NCBI RefSeq assembly: GCF_029761915.1
Contig: NZ_CP121695.1
Span: forward strand, 4,121,501-4,185,500
From: Bradyrhizobium sp. CB1650
GTDB lineage: Bacteria > Pseudomonadota > Alphaproteobacteria > Rhizobiales > Xanthobacteraceae
Direction of reading: 5' to 3'
Length of the DNA: 64,000 nt
The translations under genes were made by a program, and so were the position numbers. Under the pieces are notes generated by a model. The model worked only from the letters and a program-made list of their open reading frames with translations. It was not told the origin of the DNA and searched no databases. Positions 1 through 9,038 of this stretch are shown here, one piece after another (position 1 is the first letter of the stretch; each line of letters opens with the position of its first letter).

Positions 1-351
1 TCTTCGGGCGCGACGTTGGCGTTCGGCCAGTTTGGCCTGAAGGCGACCGAGCCTGAGCGCGTCACCGCGCGCCAGATCGAGGCCGCCCGCCGCGCGCTGA
101 CCCGCCACATGAAGCGCGCCGGCCGCGTCTGGATCCGCGTGTTCCCGGACGTTCCGGTGTCGAAGAAGCCGGCCGAAGTCCGCATGGGCTCCGGCAAGGG
201 TTCGCCGGAACTGTGGGTGGTCCGCGTCAAGCCGGGCCGGGTGCTGTTCGAGATCGACGGCGTCAACACCCAGACGGCGCGCGAGGCGTTGACCCTGGCG
301 GCCGCCAAGCTGCCGATCAAGACTCGCTTCGTCGAGCGCATTGCGGAGTAA
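1..351 (+). CDS. rplP: 50S ribosomal protein L16 (5' truncated)
   Basis: C-terminal part of L16, a 23S rRNA-binding protein of the large subunit near the peptidyl transferase centre and tRNA sites. The reading frame is open from base 1 (Ser-Ser-Gly-Ala-Thr-Leu) and matches the L16 core, including the [10 protein letters not shown] helix and the GKGSPELWV loop, so the N-terminus lies outside the window. The TTG at 16 is an internal Leu codon, not a start. The TAA stop at 349-351 overlaps the rpmC ATG by one base, which implies translational coupling. It is the first visible gene of the ribosomal-protein operon. Confidence 0.97.
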   Translation, partial: SSGATLAFGQFGLKATEPERVTARQIEAARRALTRHMKRAGRVWIRVFPDVPVSKKPAEVRMGSGKGSPELWVVRVKPGRVLFEIDGVNTQTAREALTLAAAKLPIKTRFVERIAE

Positions 352-563
352 TGGCCATGGCCCAGATGAAGATCGAAGACATCCGCGCGATGAGCCCCGA
401 CCAGCAGGATGACGCCATCCTGAATCTGAAGAAGGAGCGCTTCAACCTGCGCTTCCAGCGCGCCACCGGGCAGCTCGAGAACACCTCGCGCCTGCGCGAG
501 GCTCGCCGCGACATCGCCCGCATCAAGACTGTCGCCGCGCAAGCGCGCGCGAAGAAGAAGTAA
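351..563 (+). CDS. rpmC: 50S ribosomal protein L29
   Basis: L29 is a small helical protein at the exit of the ribosomal nascent-peptide tunnel, where SRP and trigger factor dock. The 70-residue product has the family's two-helix pattern, with an [14 protein letters not shown] stretch in the middle and a Lys-rich end. The ATG at 351 overlaps the rplP stop (TAATG). A second in-frame ATG at 357 and a third at 366 are alternatives, and the shortest form would still have normal L29 length. It sits in the conserved order L16-L29-S17. Confidence 0.96.
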   Translation: MAMAQMKIEDIRAMSPDQQDDAILNLKKERFNLRFQRATGQLENTSRLREARRDIARIKTVAAQARAKKK

Positions 564-576
564 GAGGCTTACGAAG

Positions 577-825
577 ATGCCGAAACGTACTCTGCAGGGC
601 GTGGTCGTCAGCGACAAGCAAGCCAAGACCATCGTGGTGCGCGTCGATCGCCGCTTCACGCACCCCATCTACAAGAAGACGATCCGCCGTTCGAAGAACT
701 ATCACGCGCACGACGAGAACAGCCAGTTCAAGCCGGGTGATGTGGTCTGGATCGAGGAATCGAAGCCGATTTCGAAGCTGAAGCGCTGGGTCGTGATCCG
801 GGGCGAACACAAGAAAAGCGCCTGA
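577..825 (+). CDS. rpsQ: 30S ribosomal protein S17
   Basis: S17 is an OB-fold primary 16S rRNA-binding protein of the small subunit. The 82-residue product begins [14 protein letters not shown] and has the family's hallmark KTIVVRV strand and [19 protein letters not shown] segment. It starts 13 bases after rpmC. An 86-base gap follows before rplN, unusually long for this operon but without an obvious terminator. Confidence 0.97.
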   Translation: MPKRTLQGVVVSDKQAKTIVVRVDRRFTHPIYKKTIRRSKNYHAHDENSQFKPGDVVWIEESKPISKLKRWVVIRGEHKKSA

Positions 826-911
826 GCTGCCGGCGTTTAGCCGACTGACTTCAGGGAAATGTTGAGCGCCGGCCAGGCTGGCGCAAAAGAGAAAGAGGAC
901 GAGGTGCATCA

Positions 912-1280
912 ATGATTCAGATGCAGACCAACCTCGACGTGGCCGACAATTCTGGCGCACGCCGTGTCATGTGTATCAAGGTGCTCGGAGGCTCCAAGCG
1001 CCGCTACGCCACGATCGGCGACATCATCGTCGTCTCGATCAAGGAAGCGATTCCGCGTGGCAAGGTGAAGAAGGGCGACGTGATGAAGGCCGTCGTGGTG
1101 CGTGTCCGCAAGGACATCCGCCGCGCCGACGGTTCGGTCATCCGCTTCGACCGCAACGCCGCCGTCCTGATCAACAACCAGGCCGAGCCGGTCGGCACCC
1201 GTATCTTCGGGCCCGTGCCGCGCGAGCTGCGCGCCAAGAACCACATGAAGATCATTTCGCTCGCGCCGGAGGTGCTGTGA
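912..1280 (+). CDS. rplN: 50S ribosomal protein L14
   Basis: L14 is a beta-barrel 23S rRNA-binding protein at the subunit interface. It has the standard 122 residues: [17 protein letters not shown] at the N-terminus, a central [10 protein letters not shown] strand and the C-terminal [11 protein letters not shown] end. Its TGA overlaps the rplX ATG (ATGA at 1277-1282 region), the usual translational coupling. Confidence 0.98.
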   Translation: MIQMQTNLDVADNSGARRVMCIKVLGGSKRRYATIGDIIVVSIKEAIPRGKVKKGDVMKAVVVRVRKDIRRADGSVIRFDRNAAVLINNQAEPVGTRIFGPVPRELRAKNHMKIISLAPEVL

Positions 1281-1594
1281 TGGCTGCGAAGATCCGCAAG
1301 GGCGACAAGGTCGTCGTGCTGACCGGCCGCGACAAGGGCCGCACCGGCGAGGTGTTCGAGGTGCGCCCGGACGCCGGCACGGCTCTCGTGCGCGGCATCA
1401 ACATGGTCAAGCGTCACCAGAAGCAGACGCAGGCCCAGGAGGGCGGCATCATCTCGAAAGAGGCGCCGATCCAACTGTCCAACATCGCGTATGTCGGCAA
1501 GGATGGAAAGCCGACGCGCGTCGGATTCAAGATTCTGGCGGACGGCAAGAAAGTCCGCATCGCCAAGAGCTCGGGAGCTGAGATCGATGGCTGA
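1280..1594 (+). CDS. rplX: 50S ribosomal protein L24
   Basis: L24 initiates large-subunit assembly by binding the 5' end of 23S rRNA. The 104-residue product shows the KOW motif ([17 protein letters not shown], residues about 7-23) followed by the family's [10 protein letters not shown] and [10 protein letters not shown] blocks. The chosen ATG at 1280 overlaps the rplN stop by one base. The longer upstream open frame is the shadow of rplN. Its 3' end overlaps the rplE start by 8 bases. Confidence 0.97.
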   Translation: MAAKIRKGDKVVVLTGRDKGRTGEVFEVRPDAGTALVRGINMVKRHQKQTQAQEGGIISKEAPIQLSNIAYVGKDGKPTRVGFKILADGKKVRIAKSSGAEIDG

Positions 1595-2144
1595 GGCAGC
1601 TTACACGCCGCGCCTGCGCGCGGAATATGACGCGAAGATCCGCACGGCGCTGACCGAGAAGTTCGGTTACGAGAACGTCATGCAGGTTCCGCGTCTGGAC
1701 AAGGTCGTGCTGAACATGGGCGTTGGCGATTCCGTCAACGACCGCAAGAAGGCCGAGAACGCCGCTGCCGAGCTGACCCAGATTGCCGGCCAGAAGGCGA
1801 TCGTGACCTATTCGCGCATCGCGATCGCGACCTTCAAGCTGCGTGAGAACCAGCCGATCGGCTGCAAGGTCACGCTGCGCAAGGCCCGCATGTACGAGTT
1901 CATCGATCGCCTGGTGACGGTCGCGCTGCCGCGTGTCCGCGACTTCCGCGGCCTGAACCCGAAGAGCTTTGATGGCCGCGGCAACTATTCGCTCGGCATC
2001 AAGGAGCACATCATTTTCCCCGAGATCGACTTCGACAAGGTCACGGAAGCCCGCGGTATGGACATCACCGTCTGCACCACGGCCAAGACCGACGAAGAGG
2101 CGAGGGCCTTGTTGACCGCTTTCAATTTCCCGTTCCGGCAGTGA
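1587..2144 (+). CDS. rplE: 50S ribosomal protein L5
   Basis: L5 binds 5S rRNA in the central protuberance and contacts P-site tRNA. The product is 185 residues, beginning [19 protein letters not shown]. It has the L5 signatures VLNMGVGD, the PIGCKVTLR block and the C-terminal [20 protein letters not shown] segment. The ATG at 1587 lies inside the end of rplX (8-base overlap). An ATG at 1503 would extend far into rplX and is not used. Confidence 0.97.
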   Translation: MAEAAYTPRLRAEYDAKIRTALTEKFGYENVMQVPRLDKVVLNMGVGDSVNDRKKAENAAAELTQIAGQKAIVTYSRIAIATFKLRENQPIGCKVTLRKARMYEFIDRLVTVALPRVRDFRGLNPKSFDGRGNYSLGIKEHIIFPEIDFDKVTEARGMDITVCTTAKTDEEARALLTAFNFPFRQ

Positions 2145-2189
2145 GACGCTGACCTAAGCCTCTCAAACGCGGATACCCAGGAGCCAAGC

Positions 2190-2495
2190 ATGGCAAAGAA
2201 GAGTTCAGTCGAGAAGAACAACCGGCGCAAGCGGATGGTGAAGAACGCCGCCGCCAAGCGCGAGCGGTTGAAGGCGATCATCGCCGACAAGAAGCTCCCG
2301 ATGGAGGAGCGCTTCGCCGCGACGTTGAAGCTGGCGGAAATGCCGCGCAACTCGTCGGCGACCCGCATCCGCCTGCGTTGCGAACTGTCGGGCCGCCCGC
2401 GCTCGAACTACCGCAAGAACAAGCTGTCCCGTATCGCGCTGCGCGAACTTGGCTCCAAGGGCATGGTCCCGGGCCTCGTGAAGTCGAGCTGGTAA
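2190..2495 (+). CDS. rpsN: 30S ribosomal protein S14 (zinc-free form)
   Basis: S14 assembles late in the 30S head. The 101-residue length and the absence of both CXXC pairs identify the long zinc-independent (C-) paralogue. The C-terminal block [18 protein letters not shown] is the family signature. It follows rplE by 45 bases with GGAG upstream of the ATG, and is followed by a strong AAGGAGGG ribosome-binding site for rpsH. Confidence 0.97.
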   Translation: MAKKSSVEKNNRRKRMVKNAAAKRERLKAIIADKKLPMEERFAATLKLAEMPRNSSATRIRLRCELSGRPRSNYRKNKLSRIALRELGSKGMVPGLVKSSW

Positions 2496-2509
2496 GGAGG
2501 GTCGTTTAG

Positions 2510-2908
2510 ATGTCTACGCACGATCCAATCAGCGATCTGATCACCCGCATCCGCAACGCGCAGATGCGCTCCAAGACCAAGGTCTCCACGCCCGGCTCCA
2601 AGATGCGCGAGAACGTGCTCGAGGTGTTGAAGAGCGAAGGCTACATCCGTGGTTACGCCACGGTGGAGCACTCCTCGGGCCGCAGCGAGATCGAGATCGA
2701 GCTGAAGTATTTCGACGGCGAGCCCGTCATCCGCGAGATCGAGCGGGTCTCCAAGCCCGGGCGCCGTGTCTACGCCTCGGTGAAGGCTCTGCCGCGGGTC
2801 AACAACGGGCTCGGTATTTCGGTGTTGTCGACGCCGAAGGGGATTATGGCCGACCACAGCGCGCGCGACGCGAACGTGGGCGGCGAAGTCCTCTTCACGG
2901 TGTTCTGA
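2510..2908 (+). CDS. rpsH: 30S ribosomal protein S8
   Basis: S8 binds 16S rRNA helix 21 in the 30S platform. In E. coli it is the translational repressor of the spc operon, but whether that loop operates here cannot be read from the sequence. The 132-residue product has the [15 protein letters not shown]-terminus and the C-terminal [14 protein letters not shown] signature. It is preceded by an AAGGAGGG Shine-Dalgarno about 9 bases from the ATG. Confidence 0.97.
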   Translation: MSTHDPISDLITRIRNAQMRSKTKVSTPGSKMRENVLEVLKSEGYIRGYATVEHSSGRSEIEIELKYFDGEPVIREIERVSKPGRRVYASVKALPRVNNGLGISVLSTPKGIMADHSARDANVGGEVLFTVF

Positions 2909-2924
2909 GAGGGATTTTTGATCC

Positions 2925-3458
2925 ATGTCACGTGTTGGCAAAAGACCTGTGGTGGTGCCTTCAGGCGTTACCGCGACCATCGACGGACAGACCGTCAAGA
3001 TGAAGGGGCCGAAGGGCCAGCTTCAGTTCGTCGTCCATGACGACGTCGAGGTGAAGCTCGAGAACGGCCAGGTCAAGGTGAAGCCGCGGCTCGAGACCAA
3101 TCGCGCGCGGGCGCTCTATGGCACCGCGCGCGCCCAGGTCGCGAACCTCGTCGAGGGCGTCACCAAGGGCTTCGAGAAGAAGCTGGAGATCACCGGCGTC
3201 GGCTACCGCGCCGCGATGCAGGGCAAGAACCTGCAGCTTGCGCTCGGCTACAGCCACGACGTGGTCTATCCGATCCCCGAGGGGATCACGATCACCGTGC
3301 CGAAGCCGACCGAAATCACGGTGGCGGGCAGCGACATCCAGCGCGTCGGCCAGGTCGCAGCCGAGATTCGCGCGTATCGCCCGCCGGAGCCCTACAAGGG
3401 CAAGGGCGTGAAGTATGTTGGCGAATTCATCTTCCGCAAGGAAGGCAAGAAGAAGTAA
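2925..3458 (+). CDS. rplF: 50S ribosomal protein L6
   Basis: L6 lies beside the sarcin-ricin loop and the factor-binding centre. The 177-residue product has the [15 protein letters not shown] start, the two L6 repeats and the GPKGQL and GVGYRA motifs. The [15 protein letters not shown] block near the C-terminus is the family signature. It lies 16 bases after rpsH and 11 bases before rplR. Confidence 0.97.
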   Translation: MSRVGKRPVVVPSGVTATIDGQTVKMKGPKGQLQFVVHDDVEVKLENGQVKVKPRLETNRARALYGTARAQVANLVEGVTKGFEKKLEITGVGYRAAMQGKNLQLALGYSHDVVYPIPEGITITVPKPTEITVAGSDIQRVGQVAAEIRAYRPPEPYKGKGVKYVGEFIFRKEGKKK

Positions 3459-3469
3459 CGGAGCCGGTC

Positions 3470-3832
3470 ATGTCGAAAGCCAAGGTTACGAATGCCCGGC
3501 GCAAGCGGAGTGTGCGGCTGAAGCTGCGCCGCTCCGGTGGCGGCCGTCCGCGTCTGTCGGTGTTCCGCTCGTCCAAGCACATCTACGCCCAGGTCATCGA
3601 CGACCTGAAGGGCGAGACGCTGGCGTCTGCCTCTTCGCTCGAGAAGTCGATGCGCGACGGCGGCAAGACCGGCGCCGACATCGATGCGGCGAAGGCGGTC
3701 GGCAAGCTGCTGGCCGAGCGCGCCGCTGAGAAGGGCGTCAAGGAAGTCGTGTTCGATCGCGGCAGCTATCTCTACCACGGGCGCGTCAAGGCACTGGCCG
3801 ACGCGGCGCGTGAGAGCGGGCTGAGCTTCTAA
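3470..3832 (+). CDS. rplR: 50S ribosomal protein L18
   Basis: L18 carries 5S rRNA into the large subunit together with L5. The 120-residue product has the basic N-terminus, the [18 protein letters not shown] block and the C-terminal [28 protein letters not shown] region ending in GLSF. It is followed by a 47-base spacer that holds a short GAGGC/GCCTC hairpin (3848-3861) and then rpsE. Confidence 0.97.
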   Translation: MSKAKVTNARRKRSVRLKLRRSGGGRPRLSVFRSSKHIYAQVIDDLKGETLASASSLEKSMRDGGKTGADIDAAKAVGKLLAERAAEKGVKEVVFDRGSYLYHGRVKALADAARESGLSF

Positions 3833-3879
3833 CAGAATTTGAGGATTGAGGCGTAAGCCTCTGAAGGATTGGAAAAACC

Positions 3880-4455
3880 ATGGCAGGTGAACGCGAACAC
3901 CGCGGCGGACGTGAACGACGGGAGCGCGAGGAGCGCGACAGCGAGTTCGTCGACAAGCTCGTCCACATCAACCGCGTGGCCAAGGTGGTCAAGGGCGGCA
4001 AGCGCTTCGGTTTCGCGGCGCTGGTCGTGATCGGCGACCAGAAGGGCCGCGCCGGCTTCGGTCACGGCAAGGCGCGCGAGGTGCCTGAGGCGATCCGGAA
4101 AGCCACGGAAGCCGCCAAGCGCAACCTGACCCGCGTCTCGCTGCGCGAGGGCCGCACGCTGCATCACGACATCGCCGGCCGTCATGGTGCGGGCCGTGTG
4201 TACCTGCGTGCCGCACCGGCTGGTACCGGCATCATCGCCGGTGGTCCGATGCGTGCCGTGTTCGAGACGCTCGGCGTCCAGGACGTGGTGGCCAAGTCGA
4301 TCGGCTCGTCGAACCCGTACAACATGGTGCGCGCGACTTTCGACGCGCTGAAGCACCAGGATTCGCCGCGTTCGGTCGCAGCGCGTCGCAACATCAAGGT
4401 GTCCACTCTGCAGTCCCGCCGCGTCGGCGGCGATGCCGAGGCGGCTGCGGACTAA
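3880..4455 (+). CDS. rpsE: 30S ribosomal protein S5
   Basis: S5 lies at the mRNA entry channel and helps control decoding fidelity. The product is 191 residues. A basic, Glu/Arg-rich N-terminal extension (about 25 residues) precedes the double-stranded-RNA-binding-like domain ([19 protein letters not shown]) and the C-terminal S5 fold ([19 protein letters not shown]). The N-terminal extension is common in alphaproteobacteria. The ATG has a GAAGGATTGG ribosome-binding site upstream. Confidence 0.97.
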   Translation: MAGEREHRGGRERREREERDSEFVDKLVHINRVAKVVKGGKRFGFAALVVIGDQKGRAGFGHGKAREVPEAIRKATEAAKRNLTRVSLREGRTLHHDIAGRHGAGRVYLRAAPAGTGIIAGGPMRAVFETLGVQDVVAKSIGSSNPYNMVRATFDALKHQDSPRSVAARRNIKVSTLQSRRVGGDAEAAAD

Positions 4456-4480
4456 CGCAAGCTTTTCGGAGTAGACCACG

Positions 4481-4675
4481 ATGGCCAAGGCCAGCAAGAC
4501 GATCAAGCTTGAGCAGACCGGCAGCGCGATCCGCCGCCATCACTCGCAGCGCTCGACGCTGATCGGGCTCAAGCTCAACAAGATCGGCCGCGTCAGCGAA
4601 CTGCCGGACACCCCGGCCGTCCGCGGCATGATCGAGAAGGTTCACCATCTCGTCCGCATCGTCGACGAGAAGTAA
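4481..4675 (+). CDS. rpmD: 50S ribosomal protein L30
   Basis: L30 is a small non-essential large-subunit protein. The 64-residue product has the [22 protein letters not shown] signature typical of L30. It lies 25 bases after rpsE. The 75-base spacer to rplO holds a palindromic repeat element, recorded separately. Confidence 0.96.
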   Translation: MAKASKTIKLEQTGSAIRRHHSQRSTLIGLKLNKIGRVSELPDTPAVRGMIEKVHHLVRIVDEK

Positions 4676-4681
4676 GCAAGG

Positions 4682-4730
4682 GCGCATGATCCCGGAAAGT
4701 GGGTACCGGTTTTCGGTGAAGATCATGCGC
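4682..4730 (+). repeat. Palindromic intergenic element in the rpmD-rplO spacer
   Basis: Perfect 10-base inverted arms GCGCATGATC (4682-4691) and GATCATGCGC (4721-4730) flank a core with further partial pairing (CCGG...CCGG and CCGAAAACCGG-type sequence on the reverse strand). The layout resembles short palindromic elements dispersed in Rhizobiales genomes. It lies inside an operon, so it would be transcribed and could fold in the mRNA between rpmD and rplO. No second copy of this class was seen in the window. Confidence 0.7.
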
Positions 4731-4750
4731 AAGAAACAAGGAGAAGGGCG

Positions 4751-5236
4751 ATGAAGCTCAGCGATATCGCCGACAACGCCGGCTCGCGTAAGAAGCGCAT
4801 GCGCGTCGGCCGCGGCATCGGTTCCGGCAAGGGCAAGCAGTCGGGCCGCGGTGGCAAGGGCCAGACCGCGCGTTCGGGCGTGCGCATCAAGGGTTTCGAA
4901 GGCGGCCAGATGCCGATGCATCGCCGTCTGCCCAAGCGCGGCTTCAACAACATCTTCCGCGTCGAGTTCGCCGAGATCAATCTCGACCGGCTGCAGGAAG
5001 CGGTCGATGCCAAGAAGATCGACGCCGGCAGCGTCGTGAACGTCGAGGCGCTGGTCAAGGCCGGCGTGCTGCGTCGCGCCAAGGCCGGCCTGCGGCTGCT
5101 CGGCCGCGGCGAGATCAAGGCCAAGCTCAACATCGAAGTGCATGGCGCCTCGAAGTCCGCGATCGCGGCGGTCGAGAAGGCCGGCGGCTCGGTGAAGATC
5201 CTCGCGCCCGCCAAGGAAGAAGGCGAGGCGGCGTAA
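4751..5236 (+). CDS. rplO: 50S ribosomal protein L15
   Basis: L15 is a late-assembly 23S rRNA-binding protein. The 161-residue product has the [20 protein letters not shown]-terminus, the Gly/Lys/Arg-rich extended region and the [17 protein letters not shown] signature. It is preceded by AAGGAGAAGG and followed by a GC-rich hairpin, then secY, the usual neighbour. Confidence 0.97.
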   Translation: MKLSDIADNAGSRKKRMRVGRGIGSGKGKQSGRGGKGQTARSGVRIKGFEGGQMPMHRRLPKRGFNNIFRVEFAEINLDRLQEAVDAKKIDAGSVVNVEALVKAGVLRRAKAGLRLLGRGEIKAKLNIEVHGASKSAIAAVEKAGGSVKILAPAKEEGEAA

Positions 5237-5249
5237 CAACTGCGTCATT

Positions 5250-5271
5250 GGCCCGCGGCTCGCGGGCCTTT
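5250..5271 (+). terminator. Hairpin between rplO and secY
   Basis: Eight-base perfect stem GGCCCGCG / CGCGGGCC with a three-base loop at 5250-5268, followed by only TTTA. It could be a partial terminator or an mRNA-processing hairpin that lowers secY relative to the ribosomal genes upstream. The short T run makes it a weak intrinsic terminator, and adk/rpoA downstream still need transcription. Confidence 0.5.
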
Positions 5272-5385
5272 ACGCATGCTGGACGTTGGACTTATCGAAG
5301 CCGAGCACCAGATAATGTCCGGCGTCCGCTAAAGTAGCCCGGCCGCGGGCATGACGGCGCAAAAGGCGGCGGGAGAAAGTCCAAG

Positions 5386-6720
5386 ATGGTCTCAGCAGCG
5401 GAACAACTGGCAGCCAACCTCAATTTCGGCGCGTTTGCCAAGGCCGACGAACTGAAGAAGCGCATCTGGTTCACCCTGGGTGCGCTGCTCGTTTATCGGC
5501 TGGGCACCTACATCCCGCTGCCCGGTATCGATCCCAACATCTGGGAGCAGGTGTTCCGCTCACAGGCGGGCGGCATCCTCGGCATGTTCAACATGTTCGC
5601 CGGCGGCGGCATCCACCGCATGGCGATCTTCGCGCTGAACATCATGCCGTACATCTCGGCCTCGATCATCATCCAGCTCCTCACCACCGTCTCGCCGCAG
5701 CTCGAGGCGCTGAAGAAGGAAGGCGAGGCCGGCCGCAAGACGCTGAACCAGTACACGCGCTATCTCACGGTGATTTTGGCCGCGTTCCAGTCCTACGGCA
5801 TCGCGGTGGGCCTCGAGGGCGCCGGCAATGTCGTCAGCGACCCCGGCATGTTCTTCCGCCTGTCCACCACTATCACGCTGACCGGCGGCACCATGTTCCT
5901 GATGTGGCTGGGCGAGCAGGTGACCTCGCGCGGCATCGGCAACGGCATCTCGCTGATCATTCTTTCCGGCATCGTCGCCGAGCTGCCCTCGGCGCTCGCC
6001 AACATGCTGGAACTCGGCCGTCAGGGCGCGATGTCGACCGGCCTGATCCTGGTCGTGATCGTGATGGCGGTCGCCGTGATCGCCTTTATCGTGTTCATGG
6101 AGCGCGCCCAGCGCCGCCTGCTGATCCAGTATCCGAAGCGCCAGGTCGGCAACAAGATGTTCGAGGGCCAGTCATCGCATCTGCCGCTCAAGCTCAACAC
6201 CTCGGGCGTGATCCCGCCGATCTTCGCGTCCTCGCTGCTGCTGCTGCCGACGACGGTTGCGAACTTCAACGCAGGCAAGGGACCGGAATGGTTCCAGTGG
6301 ATCACCACCCAGCTCGGCCACGGCCGCCCGCTGTTCCTGATCATGTACCTCGCGCTGATCGTGTTCTTCGCGTTCTTCTATACCGCGATCGTGTTCAACC
6401 CGACCGAGACCGCGGACAATTTGAAGAAGCATGGCGGCTTCATTCCGGGCATTCGTCCGGGCGAGCGCACCGCGGAATACATCGATTACGTGCTGTCGCG
6501 CATCACGGTCGTCGGCGCGATCTATCTGGCGATCGTCTGTCTGATTCCGGAGATCCTGATCTCCTACGCCTCGGTGCCGTTCTACTTCGGCGGTACGTCG
6601 CTGCTGATCGTCGTCAGTGTCACGATGGACACGGTTGCTCAGGTGCAGGGCTATCTGCTTGCCCATCAGTATGAGGGCCTGATCAGGAAGTCGAAGCTGC
6701 GCGGCGCCCGCCGTCGCTGA
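5386..6720 (+). CDS. secY: Protein translocase subunit SecY
   Basis: SecY forms the protein-conducting channel of the Sec translocon in the inner membrane, with SecE and SecG, and receives substrates from SecA or the ribosome. The 444-residue product is of normal length. It has about ten hydrophobic segments, the N-terminal KKRIWFTLGALLVYRLGTYIP start and the plug-region motif near GGIHRMAIFALNIMPYISASI. The ERAQRRLLIQYPKRQ loop and the GIRPGERTAEYID loop face the cytoplasm. The ATG at 5386 has GGGAGAAAG upstream. The conserved order is L15-SecY-Adk. Confidence 0.98.
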   Translation: MVSAAEQLAANLNFGAFAKADELKKRIWFTLGALLVYRLGTYIPLPGIDPNIWEQVFRSQAGGILGMFNMFAGGGIHRMAIFALNIMPYISASIIIQLLTTVSPQLEALKKEGEAGRKTLNQYTRYLTVILAAFQSYGIAVGLEGAGNVVSDPGMFFRLSTTITLTGGTMFLMWLGEQVTSRGIGNGISLIILSGIVAELPSALANMLELGRQGAMSTGLILVVIVMAVAVIAFIVFMERAQRRLLIQYPKRQVGNKMFEGQSSHLPLKLNTSGVIPPIFASSLLLLPTTVANFNAGKGPEWFQWITTQLGHGRPLFLIMYLALIVFFAFFYTAIVFNPTETADNLKKHGGFIPGIRPGERTAEYIDYVLSRITVVGAIYLAIVCLIPEILISYASVPFYFGGTSLLIVVSVTMDTVAQVQGYLLAHQYEGLIRKSKLRGARRR

Positions 6721-6996
6721 CACGTGACGGCCGGGCAGGCCGCCGACCGCATGCATCGATTCGCTGCGCGCACACGACGCGCAGCCTTTATCGGCCCCGC
6801 ACCGACCGCGTGATTGGCTCGGCAGAGCTCCTCTCACCCTCACGCAATCGCTGATTTCATAGGGCTTCTTGGCGTCAGGCCGCTCGCTCCCCTATGATAT
6901 GGGTGGCGGTGCGGCGCTGATTGTGGTTTGCACTGTTTCTTGATCTTCAAACACAGGTGCGCGACGTATCGCTCACCAATCGGGGGGCGTACGCCG

Positions 6997-7854
6997 ATGA
7001 GAATTATACTTCTGGGACCGCCGGGGTCGGGCAAGGGGACCCAGGCGCAACTTCTGGTGCAGCGTTACGGCATCGTCCAGCTCTCGACCGGCGAGATGCT
7101 TCGCGCTGCGGTTGCGGCGGCAACACCGATCGGGTTGAAGGCCAAGGAGATCATGGCCAATGGCGGCCTCGTGCCTGACGACGTCGTTGTCGGGATCATC
7201 TCCGACCGGATCGACCAGCCGGATGCGAAGGCCGGCTTCATCCTGGACGGCTTCCCGCGCACCGTGCCGCAAGCCGAGGCGCTCGACGAACTCCTCAAGC
7301 ACAAGCATCTCAAGCTCGATGCCGTGATCGAGCTCCGCGTCAATGAGAGCGCGTTGCTCCAGCGCGTCGAGACCCGCGTGGCGCAGATGCGCGAGCGTGG
7401 TGAGGAGGTCCGAGTCGACGACACCCCGGAAGTGCTGACCAAGCGGCTGGCCAGCTACCGCAGCCTGACGGAACCGCTGATTCACTATTATTCCGAGCGG
7501 CGGAAGCTCTCGACCATCGATGGCATGATGACCATCGACGAGGTCACCCGCGCCATCCATCGCCTCCTGCTGGCGCTCGGGGCGGTCGAGCCCAAGACCC
7601 ACGCCAAGAGCACGGCCAAGAGCGCGGCCAGGAAGGGGGCCAAAAAGGCTGCCAAGGTGGCCAGGAAATCGGCAAAATCGGCCAAAAAGGCCGCAAAATC
7701 GGCCGGCAAGGCCTCCAAGAAGGCTGCCAAGGGCGCCAAAAAGCCTGCCAAGAAGGCGGTGAAGAAGGCGGCCAAGAAAGCAGTCAAAAAGACCGCCAAA
7801 AAGGTCCCGAAGAGGGGCCCAAAAAAGGTCACGAAAAAGCGAGCTAAACGCTAG
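6997..7854 (+). CDS. adk: Adenylate kinase with a histone-H1-like C-terminal tail
   Basis: Adk converts ATP + AMP to 2 ADP in the cytosol. Residues 1-195 are a complete short-LID kinase. The P-loop GPPGSGKGT is at 7-15, the AMP-binding STGEMLR at 30-36, DGFPRT at 84-89, and a short LID follows ETRV at about 125, as in other alphaproteobacteria. From about residue 199 to 285 the protein continues as a low-complexity Lys/Ala/Ser tail of AAKK, KSAKK and VKKA units ending KKRAKR. Adk is normally 190-215 residues, so this tail is the odd part. The ATG at 6997 directly precedes the P-loop strand, and the extra upstream residues of the open frame are rejected. The tail may bind nucleic acid or polyphosphate (inference). 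Confidence 0.94.
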   Translation: MRIILLGPPGSGKGTQAQLLVQRYGIVQLSTGEMLRAAVAAATPIGLKAKEIMANGGLVPDDVVVGIISDRIDQPDAKAGFILDGFPRTVPQAEALDELLKHKHLKLDAVIELRVNESALLQRVETRVAQMRERGEEVRVDDTPEVLTKRLASYRSLTEPLIHYYSERRKLSTIDGMMTIDEVTRAIHRLLLALGAVEPKTHAKSTAKSAARKGAKKAAKVARKSAKSAKKAAKSAGKASKKAAKGAKKPAKKAVKKAAKKAVKKTAKKVPKRGPKKVTKKRAKR

Positions 7855-8041
7855 CGGCAGTTGACGAAAGCCCCCTGAATCCCTTAATAAGCCCCGCATC
7901 CAAGTCGGATAGTTTCAGACGATGCCGGGCCCCAGGAAGACCGGGGGTGGGCGTCGTGTTCGCGTTTGTGAACACCTGCCCGAGAAAGCAAGCACTTAAA
8001 GCCCGATTCCTGACGAGGGATCGGCAACAGGAGAGAAGGCC

Positions 8042-8410
8042 GTGGCCCGTATTGCCGGCGTAAACATTCCCACCAACAAGCGCGTGCTGATCGCGCTGCA
8101 GTACATCCATGGCATCGGCCCCAAGATCGCCGATGAGATCATGGAGAAGGTGAAGATCCCCGAGGATCGTCGCGTCAATCAGCTCAGCGACGCCGAAGTG
8201 CTCCAGATCCGCGAAGTGATCGACCGCGACTATCTCGTCGAGGGCGACCTGCGTCGTGAGGTCGGCATCAACATCAAGCGTCTGATGGACCTCGGCTGCT
8301 ATCGCGGCCTGCGTCATCGTCGCGGTCTGCCGGTGCGCGGTCAGCGTACCCACACCAATGCGCGCACGCGCAAGGGCCCGGCCAAGGCCATCGCGGGCAA
8401 GAAGAAGTAA
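8042..8410 (+). CDS. rpsM: 30S ribosomal protein S13
   Basis: S13 sits at the top of the 30S head and contacts the P-site tRNA and L5. The 122-residue product starts at GTG (8042) as [15 protein letters not shown] and ends in the usual basic tail, with the signature [24 protein letters not shown] region. An AGGAGAGAAGG ribosome-binding site precedes the GTG. A 187-base spacer separates it from adk, longer than elsewhere in the block. Confidence 0.97.
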   Translation: MARIAGVNIPTNKRVLIALQYIHGIGPKIADEIMEKVKIPEDRRVNQLSDAEVLQIREVIDRDYLVEGDLRREVGINIKRLMDLGCYRGLRHRRGLPVRGQRTHTNARTRKGPAKAIAGKKK

Positions 8411-8416
8411 TTCGAC

Positions 8417-8468
8417 GCGAATGGCGAATAGGGAGCGGCGAATGGTTTCATCGCTACTCGCCATTCGC
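8417..8468 (+). repeat. Imperfect inverted repeat between rpsM and rpsK
   Basis: Arms 8417-8431 (GCGAATGGCGAATAG) and 8454-8468 (CTACTCGCCATTCGC) pair with one mismatch. The spacer contains another copy of the arm core (GCGGCGAATGG at 8434-8444), so two alternative stems are possible. It looks like a dispersed short palindrome inserted between two co-transcribed ribosomal genes. There is no T run, so it is not a classical terminator. Confidence 0.55.
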
Positions 8469-8537
8469 CGCTTGCATTTTCAAAGGTGTAGCCGCTGGCA
8501 TTACGGCGGCGTTTGAGATCTTCAGGAAAGGGACTCA

Positions 8538-8927
8538 ATGGGCAAGGAAGCCACCCGCGTTCGCCGTCGTGAGCGCAAGAACATCGCCTCCGGCGTCGCG
8601 CACGTGAACTCGTCGTTCAACAACACGACCATCACCATCACTGACGCGCAGGGCAACACGATTGCCTGGTCGTCGGCGGGCACCATGGGTTTCAAGGGAT
8701 CGCGCAAGTCGACCCCGTATGCAGCGCAGGTCGCTGCGGAGGACGTTTCCAAGAAGGCGCAGGAGCACGGCATGCGCACGCTGGAAGTCGAAGTCGCCGG
8801 TCCCGGTTCGGGCCGCGAGTCGGCGCTCCGTGCATTGCAGGCTGCGGGCTTCACCGTCACCTCGATTCGCGACGTGACCACGATCCCGCACAACGGTTGC
8901 CGGCCGCGCAAGCGCCGCCGCGTTTGA
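8538..8927 (+). CDS. rpsK: 30S ribosomal protein S11
   Basis: S11 lies in the 30S platform and shapes the mRNA exit/E site. The 129-residue product has the [17 protein letters not shown] block and the C-terminal signature [19 protein letters not shown]. It is preceded by CAGGAAAGG. Two hairpins follow before rpoA. Confidence 0.97.
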   Translation: MGKEATRVRRRERKNIASGVAHVNSSFNNTTITITDAQGNTIAWSSAGTMGFKGSRKSTPYAAQVAAEDVSKKAQEHGMRTLEVEVAGPGSGRESALRALQAAGFTVTSIRDVTTIPHNGCRPRKRRRV

Positions 8928-8936
8928 TACGAGGTT

Positions 8937-8998
8937 GCGGGCGCATCGTCGCCCGCGATGACTTTTTGCGAAGCCGCAGGAATGATCTGCGGCCTTTC
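8937..8998 (+). terminator. Two tandem hairpins between rpsK and rpoA
   Basis: First hairpin: GCGGGCG / CGCCCGC (8937-8943 and 8950-8956), followed after five bases by TTTTT. Second: GCCGCAG / CTGCGGC (8973-8979 and 8987-8993), followed by CTTTCTC. Both resemble weak intrinsic terminators placed just before rpoA. They could attenuate transcription or protect processed ends. Function is inferred from structure only. Confidence 0.5.
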
Positions 8999-9038
8999 TC
9001 CAACGCCAGTATTTGAACTGTCAGATTGACTGGCCTGT

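Noticed and set aside
7488..7832. Phe/Ala/Leu-rich minus-strand frame opposite the Adk tail
   Set aside because: Antisense of AAG/GCC repeats always reads as Phe/Ala/Leu and mimics a membrane protein; no start context.
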